Shown in pieces: positions 25,205-33,106 of a DNA stretch of 43,347 nt. Both the position numbers and the translations under genes were made by a program. The stretch covers positions 1 to 43,347 of the forward strand of contig NZ_JAQGJV010000012.1 in assembly GCF_028290435.1 (NCBI RefSeq). Direction: 5' to 3'. Under the pieces are notes generated by a model. That model had not been told where the DNA came from. It was given only the letters and a program-made list of their open reading frames with translations, and did not search any database. This DNA is from Devosia sp. GTDB lineage: Bacteria > Pseudomonadota > Alphaproteobacteria > Rhizobiales > Devosiaceae. Every line of letters starts with the position of its first letter. The stretch's first letter is position 1.

Positions 25205-26065
25205 ATGGTCACTACCGCCCGCCCGCGCACCAAAAAGCCGAACTACCACTGGATGCTGCATGCGGGCTTGATCGCAGGGGCGGTGCTGATGCTCTATCCG
25301 CTGCTGTGGATGATCGGCAGTTCGTTCAAGCCGGAAGGGCAGATCTTCTCCGATCTAAATCCCATCCCGCAGAGCCTGGATTTCTCCAATTATATCAAGG
25401 GCTGGACGCTGGGGACGGGGGTGTCGTTCACGACCTTCTATCTCAACTCGTTCATGATCTGCGCTGGCGCCATCGTGGGCAACCTGTTCTCGTGCTCGCT
25501 GGCCGCCTATGCGTTTGCCCGCATCAACTTCAAGTTCAAGCCGGTGCTGTTTGCACTGATGCTGGGCACGTTGATGCTGCCCTTCCACGTCATCGTGGTG
25601 CCGCAATATATCATCTTCAACACGCTGGGCTGGACCAATTCCTTCCTGCCGCTGATCGTGCCCAAGTTCTTCGCCGTCGATGCCTTTTTCATTTTCCTGA
25701 TGGTGCAGTTTATCCGCGGCATTCCGGTGGAGCTGGAGCAGGCCGCCATGGTGGATGGCTGCAACAGGGGGCAGACCTTCCTGCTGATCATCCTGCCGCT
25801 GCTGACCCCGGCTTTGGTGACCACCACGATCTTCACCTTCATCTGGACCTATAACGACTTTTTCGGCCAGCTTTTGTATCTCAACAACGAGCGCAAATAC
25901 ACGGTGGCGCTGGGCCTGCGGCAGTTCCTTGATGCGTCGGGGCAATCCTCGTGGGGTGCCATGTTCGCCATGACGACACTGTCGTTGCTGCCGGTCTTTG
26001 TGATCTTCCTGTTCTTCCAAAAGCGACTGGTGGACGGCATAGCCACCACTGGCCTCAAAGGTTGA
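25205..26065 (+). CDS. Sugar ABC importer permease (MalG/UgpE type)
   Basis: This permease has about 286 residues (294 if the ATG at 25181, overlapping the upstream gene by 20 bases, is used). It has six membrane helices: LYPLLWMIGSSFKPEGQIF near the start, the periplasmic segment TFYLNSFMICAGAIVGNLFS, and the EAA loop IPVELEQAAMVDGCNRGQTF. The C-terminal FFQKRLVDGIATTGLKG is diagnostic of MalG-type CUT1 subunits (KG ending). It forms the pore with the MalF-type subunit. The next gene starts 3 bases after its stop. Confidence 0.92.
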   Translation: MVTTARPRTKKPNYHWMLHAGLIAGAVLMLYPLLWMIGSSFKPEGQIFSDLNPIPQSLDFSNYIKGWTLGTGVSFTTFYLNSFMICAGAIVGNLFSCSLAAYAFARINFKFKPVLFALMLGTLMLPFHVIVVPQYIIFNTLGWTNSFLPLIVPKFFAVDAFFIFLMVQFIRGIPVELEQAAMVDGCNRGQTFLLIILPLLTPALVTTTIFTFIWTYNDFFGQLLYLNNERKYTVALGLRQFLDASGQSSWGAMFAMTTLSLLPVFVIFLFFQKRLVDGIATTGLKG

Positions 26066-26068
26066 GAT

Positions 26069-27535
26069 ATGGCTGACAAGCTCATCGGCATTCAAATCGG
26101 CGCCGTCTCTTTCCAGGACGAAGGCGTGGGCGCGGTGCTCGACACGGTGCAGCAGCGCGCCGGTGTCAACGCCGTATTCCTCGCAACCCCTACCTGGAAC
26201 CGCGCCACCGGCGGTCGTGCCAGACCGGGCTTCGTTCCACCGGACCATGGCAGTACGCAGCCAGATCCCGAATGGCTGGGCGGCAATTACGCGACAGTCC
26301 ATCCCCAATTTTACGGCAATACTGTTTTGGGCGGCGCAGGCCGCGCGCCGGAATATCCCGGCTGGGACATGCTGGCCGATGTTATCCCCCAGGCTAAGGC
26401 GCGGGGCATCAAGGCATTCGCCTATTTCGACGAAAGCAGCCATGCGCGCCATCTGCGCAGCTATCCCAATTTCCTCAAATGCCTAGAGGTCGATATCTGG
26501 AACAAGCCGGGCCGCCGGCCCTGCTTCAACAATCCCGATTATCGCAATTGGGTGCTTGGCGTGGTCGAGGACTATGTGAAGAGCTATCCGCTCGATGGGC
26601 TGATGTTCTCCTCGGCTCGGCCCGGGCCGCTCGACCGGCTGATCCAGGAGCCGACGCGGCAGGGGCTCGGCCTCGCCGTCTGTTACTGCGAGCATTGCAA
26701 GGCCAAGGCCGCCGAACGGGGCGTTGACTGGCGCCGCGCGCAGGAAGGCTATCGCAAGCTGGTGCTATGGAACGCGGCGATTTCGGAGGGCAAGCGGCCG
26801 GCCGATGGAGCCTTCGTCACCTTCTGGCGCCTGTTGCTGACCTATCCGGAACTGCTGTCCTGGCAATCGCTTTGGGCTGATGGGCAGCATCAACTATATC
26901 GCGACATGATCGGCACGGTGCGCGCCTACAGGCCGGATATGAAGGTGGGCTGGGACCTCTATCACAACCTGTCATTCAGTCCGTTCTACCGCGCGGGGCA
27001 GAACTTCGCCGATCTCAGCCACATCGCCGATTTCATCAAGGTCTCGACCTACCACACCAGCGCCGGGCCGCGGTTTTTCACCTTCGTCAACGCCATCAGC
27101 AAAGCCATATTCGGCGATGCCGAGCCGGCGTTTGTCTATCCGCTCCTGCTCAAAATGCTGGGATTGGAGGAGGGGCCATTGGCAGACCTCCCCACCACCG
27201 GTTTTTCCGCCGACTCCGTGCGCCGCGAGGTGCAGCGTGCAGTCATCGGCAGCGAGGGGCGCGGCATGATCTATGCGGGCATCGATGTCGATATTCCGGT
27301 GGGACAGCCGGCGGAAGTGGGATCGCCGCCACCCAATCCCGGCGATTTGTCGATGATCGACGGCGACATCACCACCGGTCCTGATCTGATCAAGACGACG
27401 CCCGAGCGGGTGACGGCAGCTGTGCTGGCGGCGTTCGAGGGTGGGGCGCAGGGCATCGTGCTCAGCCGGAAGTATGCGGAGATGCGGCTCGACAACCTTT
27501 CGGGCGTCGGCGCGGCGCTGGCGCAAATGGCCTAA
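26069..27535 (+). CDS. Glycosidase-like TIM-barrel protein with a CYCEHC motif
   Basis: This 488-residue cytoplasmic protein (no signal peptide) appears to be a (beta/alpha)8 barrel. Early strands are GVNAVFLATPTWN and GIKAFAYFDESSHARHL, with PCFNNPDYRNWVLGVVEDYV and YPLDGLMFSSARP later. The motif V-C-Y-C-E-H-C-K (Cys205, 207, 210) also occurs in the 729-residue protein at 30649-32838. Both resemble the hypothetical glycosyl hydrolase (GHL6-like) group. Where the 729-residue protein has Asp154 (GFADNSW), this one has Ser181 (GLMFSSA), so a candidate catalytic acid may be lost. AAAGG precedes the ATG. It lies between the permeases and the reductase, implying a role on the imported sugar. Confidence 0.7.
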   Translation: MADKLIGIQIGAVSFQDEGVGAVLDTVQQRAGVNAVFLATPTWNRATGGRARPGFVPPDHGSTQPDPEWLGGNYATVHPQFYGNTVLGGAGRAPEYPGWDMLADVIPQAKARGIKAFAYFDESSHARHLRSYPNFLKCLEVDIWNKPGRRPCFNNPDYRNWVLGVVEDYVKSYPLDGLMFSSARPGPLDRLIQEPTRQGLGLAVCYCEHCKAKAAERGVDWRRAQEGYRKLVLWNAAISEGKRPADGAFVTFWRLLLTYPELLSWQSLWADGQHQLYRDMIGTVRAYRPDMKVGWDLYHNLSFSPFYRAGQNFADLSHIADFIKVSTYHTSAGPRFFTFVNAISKAIFGDAEPAFVYPLLLKMLGLEEGPLADLPTTGFSADSVRREVQRAVIGSEGRGMIYAGIDVDIPVGQPAEVGSPPPNPGDLSMIDGDITTGPDLIKTTPERVTAAVLAAFEGGAQGIVLSRKYAEMRLDNLSGVGAALAQMA

Positions 27536-27574
27536 CCGGCGGGTCTTTAGCCGCCGCCAGAATTGGAAACGCAG

Positions 27575-28450
27575 ATGCAAAAAATCAAATTGGGCCGGAC
27601 CAGACTGAACGTGTCGAGGATCGCCCTGGGTGGCTATCCGTTTGGTGGCGTCAACAAGGCCAATGACTGGGACCCGTGGTCGGAAGCGGGCAAGCGCACC
27701 GCCATCGGCACGGTCAATCACGCCATTGATCGCGGCATCAATTATGTCGATACCGCGCCGGGCTATGGCGAGGGCAATAGCGAGCGGATCATCGGCGAGG
27801 TGATGAAAACCCGGCGTGACGAGGTGGTGCTGGCCACCAAGGTGCGCTGGGAGAAGATGAGCAAGCAGGCCGTCATCAACAGTGTCCATGAAAGCCTGTC
27901 GCGGCTGCAAACCGACCATCTCGATATCGTGCAGTTCCACGGCGGCATGTTCACTGCGGCCGATTATGCCCAAGTGGTGGATGGCGGCCCGCTCGAAGCG
28001 TTGGTGGACCTCAAGGCGCAAGGCAAGATCGGCTTTATCGGGCTGACCGCCGAGGAGCCGTGGACCGCGATCCAGTTCCTCGCGCACCCGGAAATCGACG
28101 TCTATCAACTGGCCTATAATTTCATCTACCAGCACGCCGCCAAGCACATGCTGATCGATGCGCATGCCGCCAATGTCGGCGTCGTCACCATGCGCACCAT
28201 GACCTCGGGCATCCTGCAACGGGCGGCAAAGTATCTGGCGCCGGAGTGGCAATCGGCGAGGGACCTGTTCCAGGTGTCGCTGGAATTCGTTTTGTCGGAC
28301 AGCCGGGTGCATTCGGCCATTGTGGGGATGCGCTGGCCGTCCGAGGTCGATCTCAATGTCGATCTGGTCGAGAACTTCAAGCCGCAATTCGATTTTGCCG
28401 AGCTGCCGCGCATGACCGCTCATGTTTATCAGGCGGAGGATGCCGAGTGA
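27575..28450 (+). CDS. Aldo/keto reductase
   Basis: This 291-residue NAD(P)H-dependent oxidoreductase of the AKR barrel family keeps all four catalytic residues. Asp59 and Tyr64 lie in NYVDTAPGYGEGNSE, Lys89 in LATKVRW and His122 in HLDIVQFHGG. The C-terminal cofactor-binding part includes SLEFVLSDSRVHSAIVGMRW. It interconverts a carbonyl and an alcohol, in this context probably on the imported sugar or its aglycone. The ATG at 27575 has GGAAAC upstream; an in-frame TTG at 27563 is less likely. Its stop overlaps the next gene as GTGA. Confidence 0.88.
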   Translation: MQKIKLGRTRLNVSRIALGGYPFGGVNKANDWDPWSEAGKRTAIGTVNHAIDRGINYVDTAPGYGEGNSERIIGEVMKTRRDEVVLATKVRWEKMSKQAVINSVHESLSRLQTDHLDIVQFHGGMFTAADYAQVVDGGPLEALVDLKAQGKIGFIGLTAEEPWTAIQFLAHPEIDVYQLAYNFIYQHAAKHMLIDAHAANVGVVTMRTMTSGILQRAAKYLAPEWQSARDLFQVSLEFVLSDSRVHSAIVGMRWPSEVDLNVDLVENFKPQFDFAELPRMTAHVYQAEDAE

Positions 28451-29412
28451 GCGGGACATTGCCCATCATCGATGCCTATGCCCATGTCGGCCTGCCGCGC
28501 TTCCAGAGTGTGGGGCACTACGAGGGGGTGATGCAGCGCAGCGGCATTGGCCAGGCGGTGCTGTGCTCGTTCGACAGCTCGCCCGATTTTGCGCCGATAC
28601 ATGAGGCGTTCAGCGCGGATCCGCAACGGTTCCGAGGCATCGGCGTGCCCCTTGGCAATGACCGAGCCGAAATGGAAGCGGCGGCAAGGGCGCAACTGGA
28701 GGCCGGGTTCAGCGCCTTGCGGCTGACCGAAAGCGACCTCACCGAACGGCCCTGGCTGCTGGAGCTGCCGGCGCAGTATAGGCGCATTGCGGTGGTCGTT
28801 GGCGCGGTGTCGTCCGAAACCTGTGCCCGTATCCTGGTGGATAGCCTCGATCGTTATCCGGAGCTGACTGTTATTGGCGGACATTTTGCCGGCATGGGAA
28901 GCCCGGCGTTGCTGTCCTCCGGACCGGCGGCGGCGCTGTTCGCCCATCCGCGCTTCAATGTCGTGTTTTCCCGCCATGGTGGGTTTGAACCCTCCGCGCT
29001 CAAGGCCTGGAGCGAAGCGGTGCTGGCCAGGACTGGATGGTCGCGGCTGCTGTGGGGGTCGGAAGCGCCGGTGATGTTCTGGCGCAACGAGACGATGGCC
29101 ACGGCCATCGGCTGGATCGATTGGCTCGCGCCGAGCGCCAAAGAGCGAGACGAGTTCTTTTCCAGCAATACGCAGCGCCTGTTTTTTTCCGAGCCGCTCG
29201 TGGTCGCGCCATTGCACCTGCCGTTCGATCCGGCAGAGCGAGCGCGGCCAATTCCAGCGGGGCTGTGGGCCAATGGCCTGCCGTTCGATCAGGAATTGGC
29301 GGGACGCCTCGTGGCCGATTGGCTGGCCGCGGGTGGCGGAGGCCGGCTGGGCGATCATCTGCAAACCGTGCTGGCGCGGGCTTTGCCGCCGCTGCCCACC
29401 AAAAAGCTTTAG
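28447..29412 (+). CDS. Amidohydrolase-2-like protein lacking expected metal ligands
   Basis: The 321-residue product has the layout of the Amidohydro_2 barrel: PIIDAYAHVG at the start, YPELTVIGGHFAGMG (His146), NVVFSRHGG (His177) and WSRLLWGSEAPVMFW near residue 205. However, the usual D-x-H-x-H is D-A-Y-A-H (Tyr11 in place of the first His). The GSD of the family is GSE (Glu206), and the strand expected to carry a His reads IAVVVGAVSS. It may have an altered metal site or be non-catalytic. The GTG start overlaps the reductase stop by 4 nt. It sits in the sugar operon, suggesting a lactonase-like or regulatory role; unproven. Confidence 0.7.
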   Translation: MSGTLPIIDAYAHVGLPRFQSVGHYEGVMQRSGIGQAVLCSFDSSPDFAPIHEAFSADPQRFRGIGVPLGNDRAEMEAAARAQLEAGFSALRLTESDLTERPWLLELPAQYRRIAVVVGAVSSETCARILVDSLDRYPELTVIGGHFAGMGSPALLSSGPAAALFAHPRFNVVFSRHGGFEPSALKAWSEAVLARTGWSRLLWGSEAPVMFWRNETMATAIGWIDWLAPSAKERDEFFSSNTQRLFFSEPLVVAPLHLPFDPAERARPIPAGLWANGLPFDQELAGRLVADWLAAGGGGRLGDHLQTVLARALPPLPTKKL

Positions 29413-29421
29413 GAGACGCAC

Positions 29422-30489
29422 ATGGCCACCGTCCAAATTCGCGACGTGCTCAAGAGCTACGGCACGCTGCAAGTCATTCACGGGATTTCCCTCGACATCG
29501 CCGACGGGCAATTCGTGGCGCTGGTGGGTCCATCCGGCTGTGGCAAGTCTACGCTGCTGCGAATGATCGCGGGCCTTGAGGAGATCAGCGGCGGCGATGT
29601 CGAGATCGGCGAGGTGATCGTCAACGATTTGCCGCCCAAGGACCGCGACATCGCTATGGTGTTCCAGAACTACGCGCTCTATCCGCACATGACAGTGGCC
29701 CAGAATATGGGCTTTTCCCTGCGCATGCAGGGGATATCAAAGGCCGAAATCCGCGCCAAGGTGGAACGGGCAGCCGAGATCCTGGGCCTGCAGCAATTGC
29801 TTGATCGTCATCCCAGGCACCTGTCCGGCGGGCAGCGCCAGCGCGTTGCCATGGGGCGCGCCATCGTGCGGGCGCCGCAAGTGTTCCTGTTCGACGAACC
29901 GCTCAGCAACCTCGATGCCAAATTGCGCGTACAGATGCGCAGTGAGATCAAGGAGCTGCACCAGCGGCTGCAGACCACAACCGTCTATGTTACCCATGAC
30001 CAGATCGAGGCCATGACGCTGGCCGATCGCATCGTGGTGCTCAATGCCGGCCGCATCGAGCAGGTGGGCTCTCCGCTTGAACTCTATGACACGCCCGAGA
30101 CGCTGTTCGTTGCCGGCTTCATCGGCTCGCCGTCCATGAACCTGATCAAGGGCAAGGTCGTCCTTGGTGACAGCCCAACCATCGTCACCACCGATGGCGT
30201 CAGCCTGCCGCTCCCGCTCGTGTCGGGCCTGGAAGCAGGCAGCGAGATAACCTACGGATTTCGTCCTGAGCATTTGAGCATCGACCCTTCGGGCATGAAA
30301 GCCACGGTGGTGGTCATCGAGCCAACCGGATCGGAAACCCAGGTCAATGCCCGGTTTGGCACTACCCCCATCACTGCGATCTTCCGCGATCGTGTCGACT
30401 TTCGTCCAGGCGACAGCGTTCCGCTCCTGCCTGACAACAAGCGGGCTCATGTTTTTGACACCCTGACCGGCCAGCGGCTGCACGCCTGA
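29422..30489 (+). CDS. Sugar ABC importer ATPase (MsmK/UgpC type)
   Basis: This 355-residue ATPase has Walker [10 protein letters not shown] (from residue 36), a Q-loop [11 protein letters not shown], the signature [15 protein letters not shown], Walker [13 protein letters not shown] and switch [16 protein letters not shown]-terminal TOBE/regulatory domain of about 115 residues includes [13 protein letters not shown]. This is the standard CUT1 ATPase, forming a homodimer on the two permeases of the operon. GGAG lies seven bases before the ATG. It is the last gene of the operon and is followed by a bidirectional terminator-like hairpin. Confidence 0.94.
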   Translation: MATVQIRDVLKSYGTLQVIHGISLDIADGQFVALVGPSGCGKSTLLRMIAGLEEISGGDVEIGEVIVNDLPPKDRDIAMVFQNYALYPHMTVAQNMGFSLRMQGISKAEIRAKVERAAEILGLQQLLDRHPRHLSGGQRQRVAMGRAIVRAPQVFLFDEPLSNLDAKLRVQMRSEIKELHQRLQTTTVYVTHDQIEAMTLADRIVVLNAGRIEQVGSPLELYDTPETLFVAGFIGSPSMNLIKGKVVLGDSPTIVTTDGVSLPLPLVSGLEAGSEITYGFRPEHLSIDPSGMKATVVVIEPTGSETQVNARFGTTPITAIFRDRVDFRPGDSVPLLPDNKRAHVFDTLTGQRLHA

Positions 30490-30596
30490 GGCCGTCACTC
30501 TCGAGCCGACCCGGAGCCGTCGTCTGCTGGAAACAGCGGCGACTGCATCTTTTGCCGTCGATGTGCTTGTATAGGCCGACCTAGCCCAAAACGAGC

Positions 30597-30619
30597 GAAC
30601 CCGCCACCAGGGCGGGTTC
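30597..30619. terminator. Bidirectional terminator-like hairpin between convergent genes
   Basis: GAACCCGCC and GGCGGGTTC form a perfect 9-bp stem with loop ACCAG, midway between the ATPase gene (plus) and the 729-residue protein gene (minus). There is a CGTTTTGG run on the minus-strand side and no clear T-run on the plus side. Confidence 0.75.
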
Positions 30620-30648
30620 CTAGAGCGCGTCGTCGGTAAGCTCCTGGC

Positions 30649-32838
30649 TTAGTCGACGTCGACCACGACGACCTCATGATCCAGGATTTCATCCACCACG
30701 AAGACCAGTTCATCGCCTTGCGCCGTGGCCGGGATCGATTTGCCGGCGACGCGGAGCTTGACCGATGGCGCTTTCGTGCCCTCGACCCGCAGCCGCACTT
30801 CGACTGGCCCGATCGGCACGAGATCGTACTGACGGCCAGGGACGCGGGACAGCAACAGGCGGTTGTTTAGGTGCAGAATGCGCTTGCCTTGCTGTTCGTA
30901 AAGGTCGGCAGTGATTACGCCGTGCCCACCTGAGATCGCAACCTGGGAGCGATTGCCCAACGCCCAGCGGATGGCGTTGGAAAACAGCATGGCGTGTTCC
31001 AACTGGTCGTCCCGAGCAAAGCAGCGGTCGAGATCGGCCACGAACCACACCAGTTTGCCACCGGACGGCGCTTGCTTGACGGTGATTGCCGGCAGGTCTG
31101 TGCGTGGCGTACGCATCCAGGATGTTTCCGGAGGAAAGATCGGAAAATCGGGAATGAAAGTCGCGAGGACTTCGACATCGTCATCTATCGAAACGACCGG
31201 TAGATAGCCGCCGAAGGGGATCGTATCGGCAGACTCGAGGCCTTTGAGGATCGGATGCCGTTGTGCCGATTGAGCGGGAGCCGTGTCGTCCTTGGGACCG
31301 TAAACGCCGCTGCGCAATTCGGGAGCCAGCCTCAGGTAGGTATGGCGGGCATGCGTTTCGAGGTTACCGCTGATGCCATCGAACGCGCCATGGCTGCCGG
31401 CCTGGCGGTGCACGCCGAACAGGTCGGCCAGCGCGAAATCGGCGCGGGCCTCGCCGTCGGCGTCGAACAGGGTGGATTCCGAGGTGGCGATCACCGAGCC
31501 GCCATTGGCAACGAAGCTGCGAACATGGCCCAACTGCGCATCCGACAGCGTGCCGAAATTGGGCAAGACCAGAACGCCGAAGCGCTTGCCGGCGGTTTCG
31601 ATGTCATCGGCATGGAGCGGCATATAGGTGATGCCGAACCGGTCGAGTGCTTTGACCACGCCGCGATAGGGCGCCAGCGTCTTGTCGGGGGCTCGGTCAC
31701 GGCCGAAATAATCGTGGTTCTGCTGCGACCAGACGACGCCGACATCGGCAATGGGCCGACGATTGACCAGAATGTCTTGATTGGCCTCGTGCCAGCGAAA
31801 GATAGGCTCTGCTGTCTTGTATTGGCGGCGATCCTCGTGCGAGGCGCCGATGTGATGCCACCACGGCTGGATGCCGCCGGCAAAGCCGGAGGTGGACCAC
31901 AGCCGCACTTCGGAGGTTGGCATGCTAGCCAGCCGGAAAGCGGGCGCGCCCAATTGGTATTGCGGCATAGATTCAGGGATCAGCGTGTCCCAGCCTGCCA
32001 GTTCGTGCAGGCGCTTGCCGGCCTCGGTGTTCTGCTCGAACCCGTCGACCGCGTTGCGTCGCTGATGGTCCAGCATGACGATCGCGCCGCGCTTGAGAAT
32101 GGCTTGCAAATCGATGAAGCGGCTCGAGTTATTGAGCACTTCGCCGCTGATCATGCCCATCCAGGCGCAGTCGTCTCCACCAGCCTTGCTGGTCACACGG
32201 TTGTTGAGTTCCCAGATGTCAGTCCGGCGCTGGAAGTTCCATTTGATCCAGTCGCGATAAGCAACGTCGGACCAATCATGGGCGCGGGGCAGGGTCTTGC
32301 CGGCATAGTCGGAGAACTGGGTCTTGCAATGCTCGCAATAGCAGATATTGGCGCGTGGCAGGCCGGCCCAGCTGTTGTCGGCAAAGCCGACTGGCTGGCT
32401 GCGCTCGATGATTTCTTCCATCACCGCCGGCAGATATTCTGTGTAATAAGGCGAGCCGATGCAGGTGACGTATTTGTCCGCCTGACGATAGGGCTTTCCG
32501 TCGATGTCGAGGCAGATCCAGTCTGGATGAGCCTCGTAAAAATCCTGGGCGACCCGGTTGGAGTCCATTCGCGCAATCACCTTGATACCCTCTTCGCGGG
32601 CTACCTTGACGATCTCGCCATAGAGATCGCGGTCGCCGAGCTTTTCGGCACGGTGATGCAGGGGGAACTTGGAGGGATAGTAGGCGACGATACCGCCGGC
32701 ATTGACGATGATGCCCTGGACCCGCGTCTTGAGCCAATGTTCACGCCAGAAGTCCACATCATACCGGGCCGGGTCGCACTCGACCAGATTGGTCTGGCCC
32801 CACCGCAGGGTGGTCCGGTACCAGGGTTGCTCGCTCAT
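30649..32838 (-). CDS. Putative glycoside hydrolase, GHL6-like barrel with trimerisation-like domain
   Basis: This 729-residue cytoplasmic protein (no signal peptide) has an N-terminal TIM barrel of about 350 residues. Its landmarks match hypothetical glycosyl hydrolase 6: GIKVIARMDSNRVAQDFYEA, HPDWICLDIDGKPYR, TCIGSPYYTEYLPAVMEEII, GFADNSW (Asp154) and NICYCEHCKTQF (Cys166, 168, 171). A flavodoxin-like domain resembling the GH42 trimerisation domain follows (GVVKALDRFGITYMPLHADD, VLVLPNFGTLSDAQLGHV). The end is a beta-rich region. GGAGG precedes the ATG. It is transcribed divergently from the second importer operon, with two IclR-type sites between them. Substrate unknown. Confidence 0.78.
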   Translation of the reverse strand: MSEQPWYRTTLRWGQTNLVECDPARYDVDFWREHWLKTRVQGIIVNAGGIVAYYPSKFPLHHRAEKLGDRDLYGEIVKVAREEGIKVIARMDSNRVAQDFYEAHPDWICLDIDGKPYRQADKYVTCIGSPYYTEYLPAVMEEIIERSQPVGFADNSWAGLPRANICYCEHCKTQFSDYAGKTLPRAHDWSDVAYRDWIKWNFQRRTDIWELNNRVTSKAGGDDCAWMGMISGEVLNNSSRFIDLQAILKRGAIVMLDHQRRNAVDGFEQNTEAGKRLHELAGWDTLIPESMPQYQLGAPAFRLASMPTSEVRLWSTSGFAGGIQPWWHHIGASHEDRRQYKTAEPIFRWHEANQDILVNRRPIADVGVVWSQQNHDYFGRDRAPDKTLAPYRGVVKALDRFGITYMPLHADDIETAGKRFGVLVLPNFGTLSDAQLGHVRSFVANGGSVIATSESTLFDADGEARADFALADLFGVHRQAGSHGAFDGISGNLETHARHTYLRLAPELRSGVYGPKDDTAPAQSAQRHPILKGLESADTIPFGGYLPVVSIDDDVEVLATFIPDFPIFPPETSWMRTPRTDLPAITVKQAPSGGKLVWFVADLDRCFARDDQLEHAMLFSNAIRWALGNRSQVAISGGHGVITADLYEQQGKRILHLNNRLLLSRVPGRQYDLVPIGPVEVRLRVEGTKAPSVKLRVAGKSIPATAQGDELVFVVDEILDHEVVVVDVD

Positions 32839-32919
32839 AGTTGTCCTCCGCTTGCACTTGCGCGTTATTCGTCACGCTTAGCGGAATCAAAACCGGCTGT
32901 GCGGCCTCTTCACTTGCAC

Positions 32920-32936
32920 TTTCCACGATACGGAAG
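32920..32936. promoter_or_regulatory. IclR-type operator 1 in the divergent promoter region
   Basis: TTTCCAC-GAT-ACGGAAG is an inverted repeat of the same type as the iclR-upstream site, differing at three of 17 positions. It lies 82 bases from the minus-strand gene start and about 170 from the plus-strand gene start. It is centred 41 bases (about four helical turns) from the second site. Confidence 0.65.
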
Positions 32937-32960
32937 AGCCGCACGCGGTTTCAGGCTGAC

Positions 32961-32977
32961 CTTCCACCATACGGAAA
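32961..32977. promoter_or_regulatory. IclR-type operator 2 in the divergent promoter region
   Basis: CTTCCAC-CAT-ACGGAAA is a second copy of the TTTCCRC-NAT-RCGGAAA motif. It lies just upstream of a TTGACG (32994-32999) that could be a -35 element for the plus-strand operon, a position compatible with activation. The matching -10 is weak. Confidence 0.65.
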
Positions 32978-33106
32978 ACCGGGGCGTCTCGCCTTGACGC
33001 AGGTGTCTTGCCGGCTACTGCTCACCCGTTATGCCGCATCTCGTTTGTTTATATCGCGCGCCAATGACGCGAAAAACGGTCGCCGGCTTGTAACGGGAGG
33101 ACAGAA

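Noticed and set aside
26972..28459. 495-codon minus-strand open frame
   Set aside because: Antisense shadow of the barrel protein and aldo/keto reductase genes; its composition is typical of antisense high-GC frames.
32870..32887. Possible further IclR-type site (CACGC-TTA-GCGGAAT)
   Set aside because: Only the right half matches well; the left arm agrees at about four of seven positions.
30649..32997. 580-codon plus-strand open frame (31255-32997) opposite the 729-residue gene
   Set aside because: It is the antisense shadow of the GHL6-like gene, which has a GGAGG site, family motifs and a sensible start.
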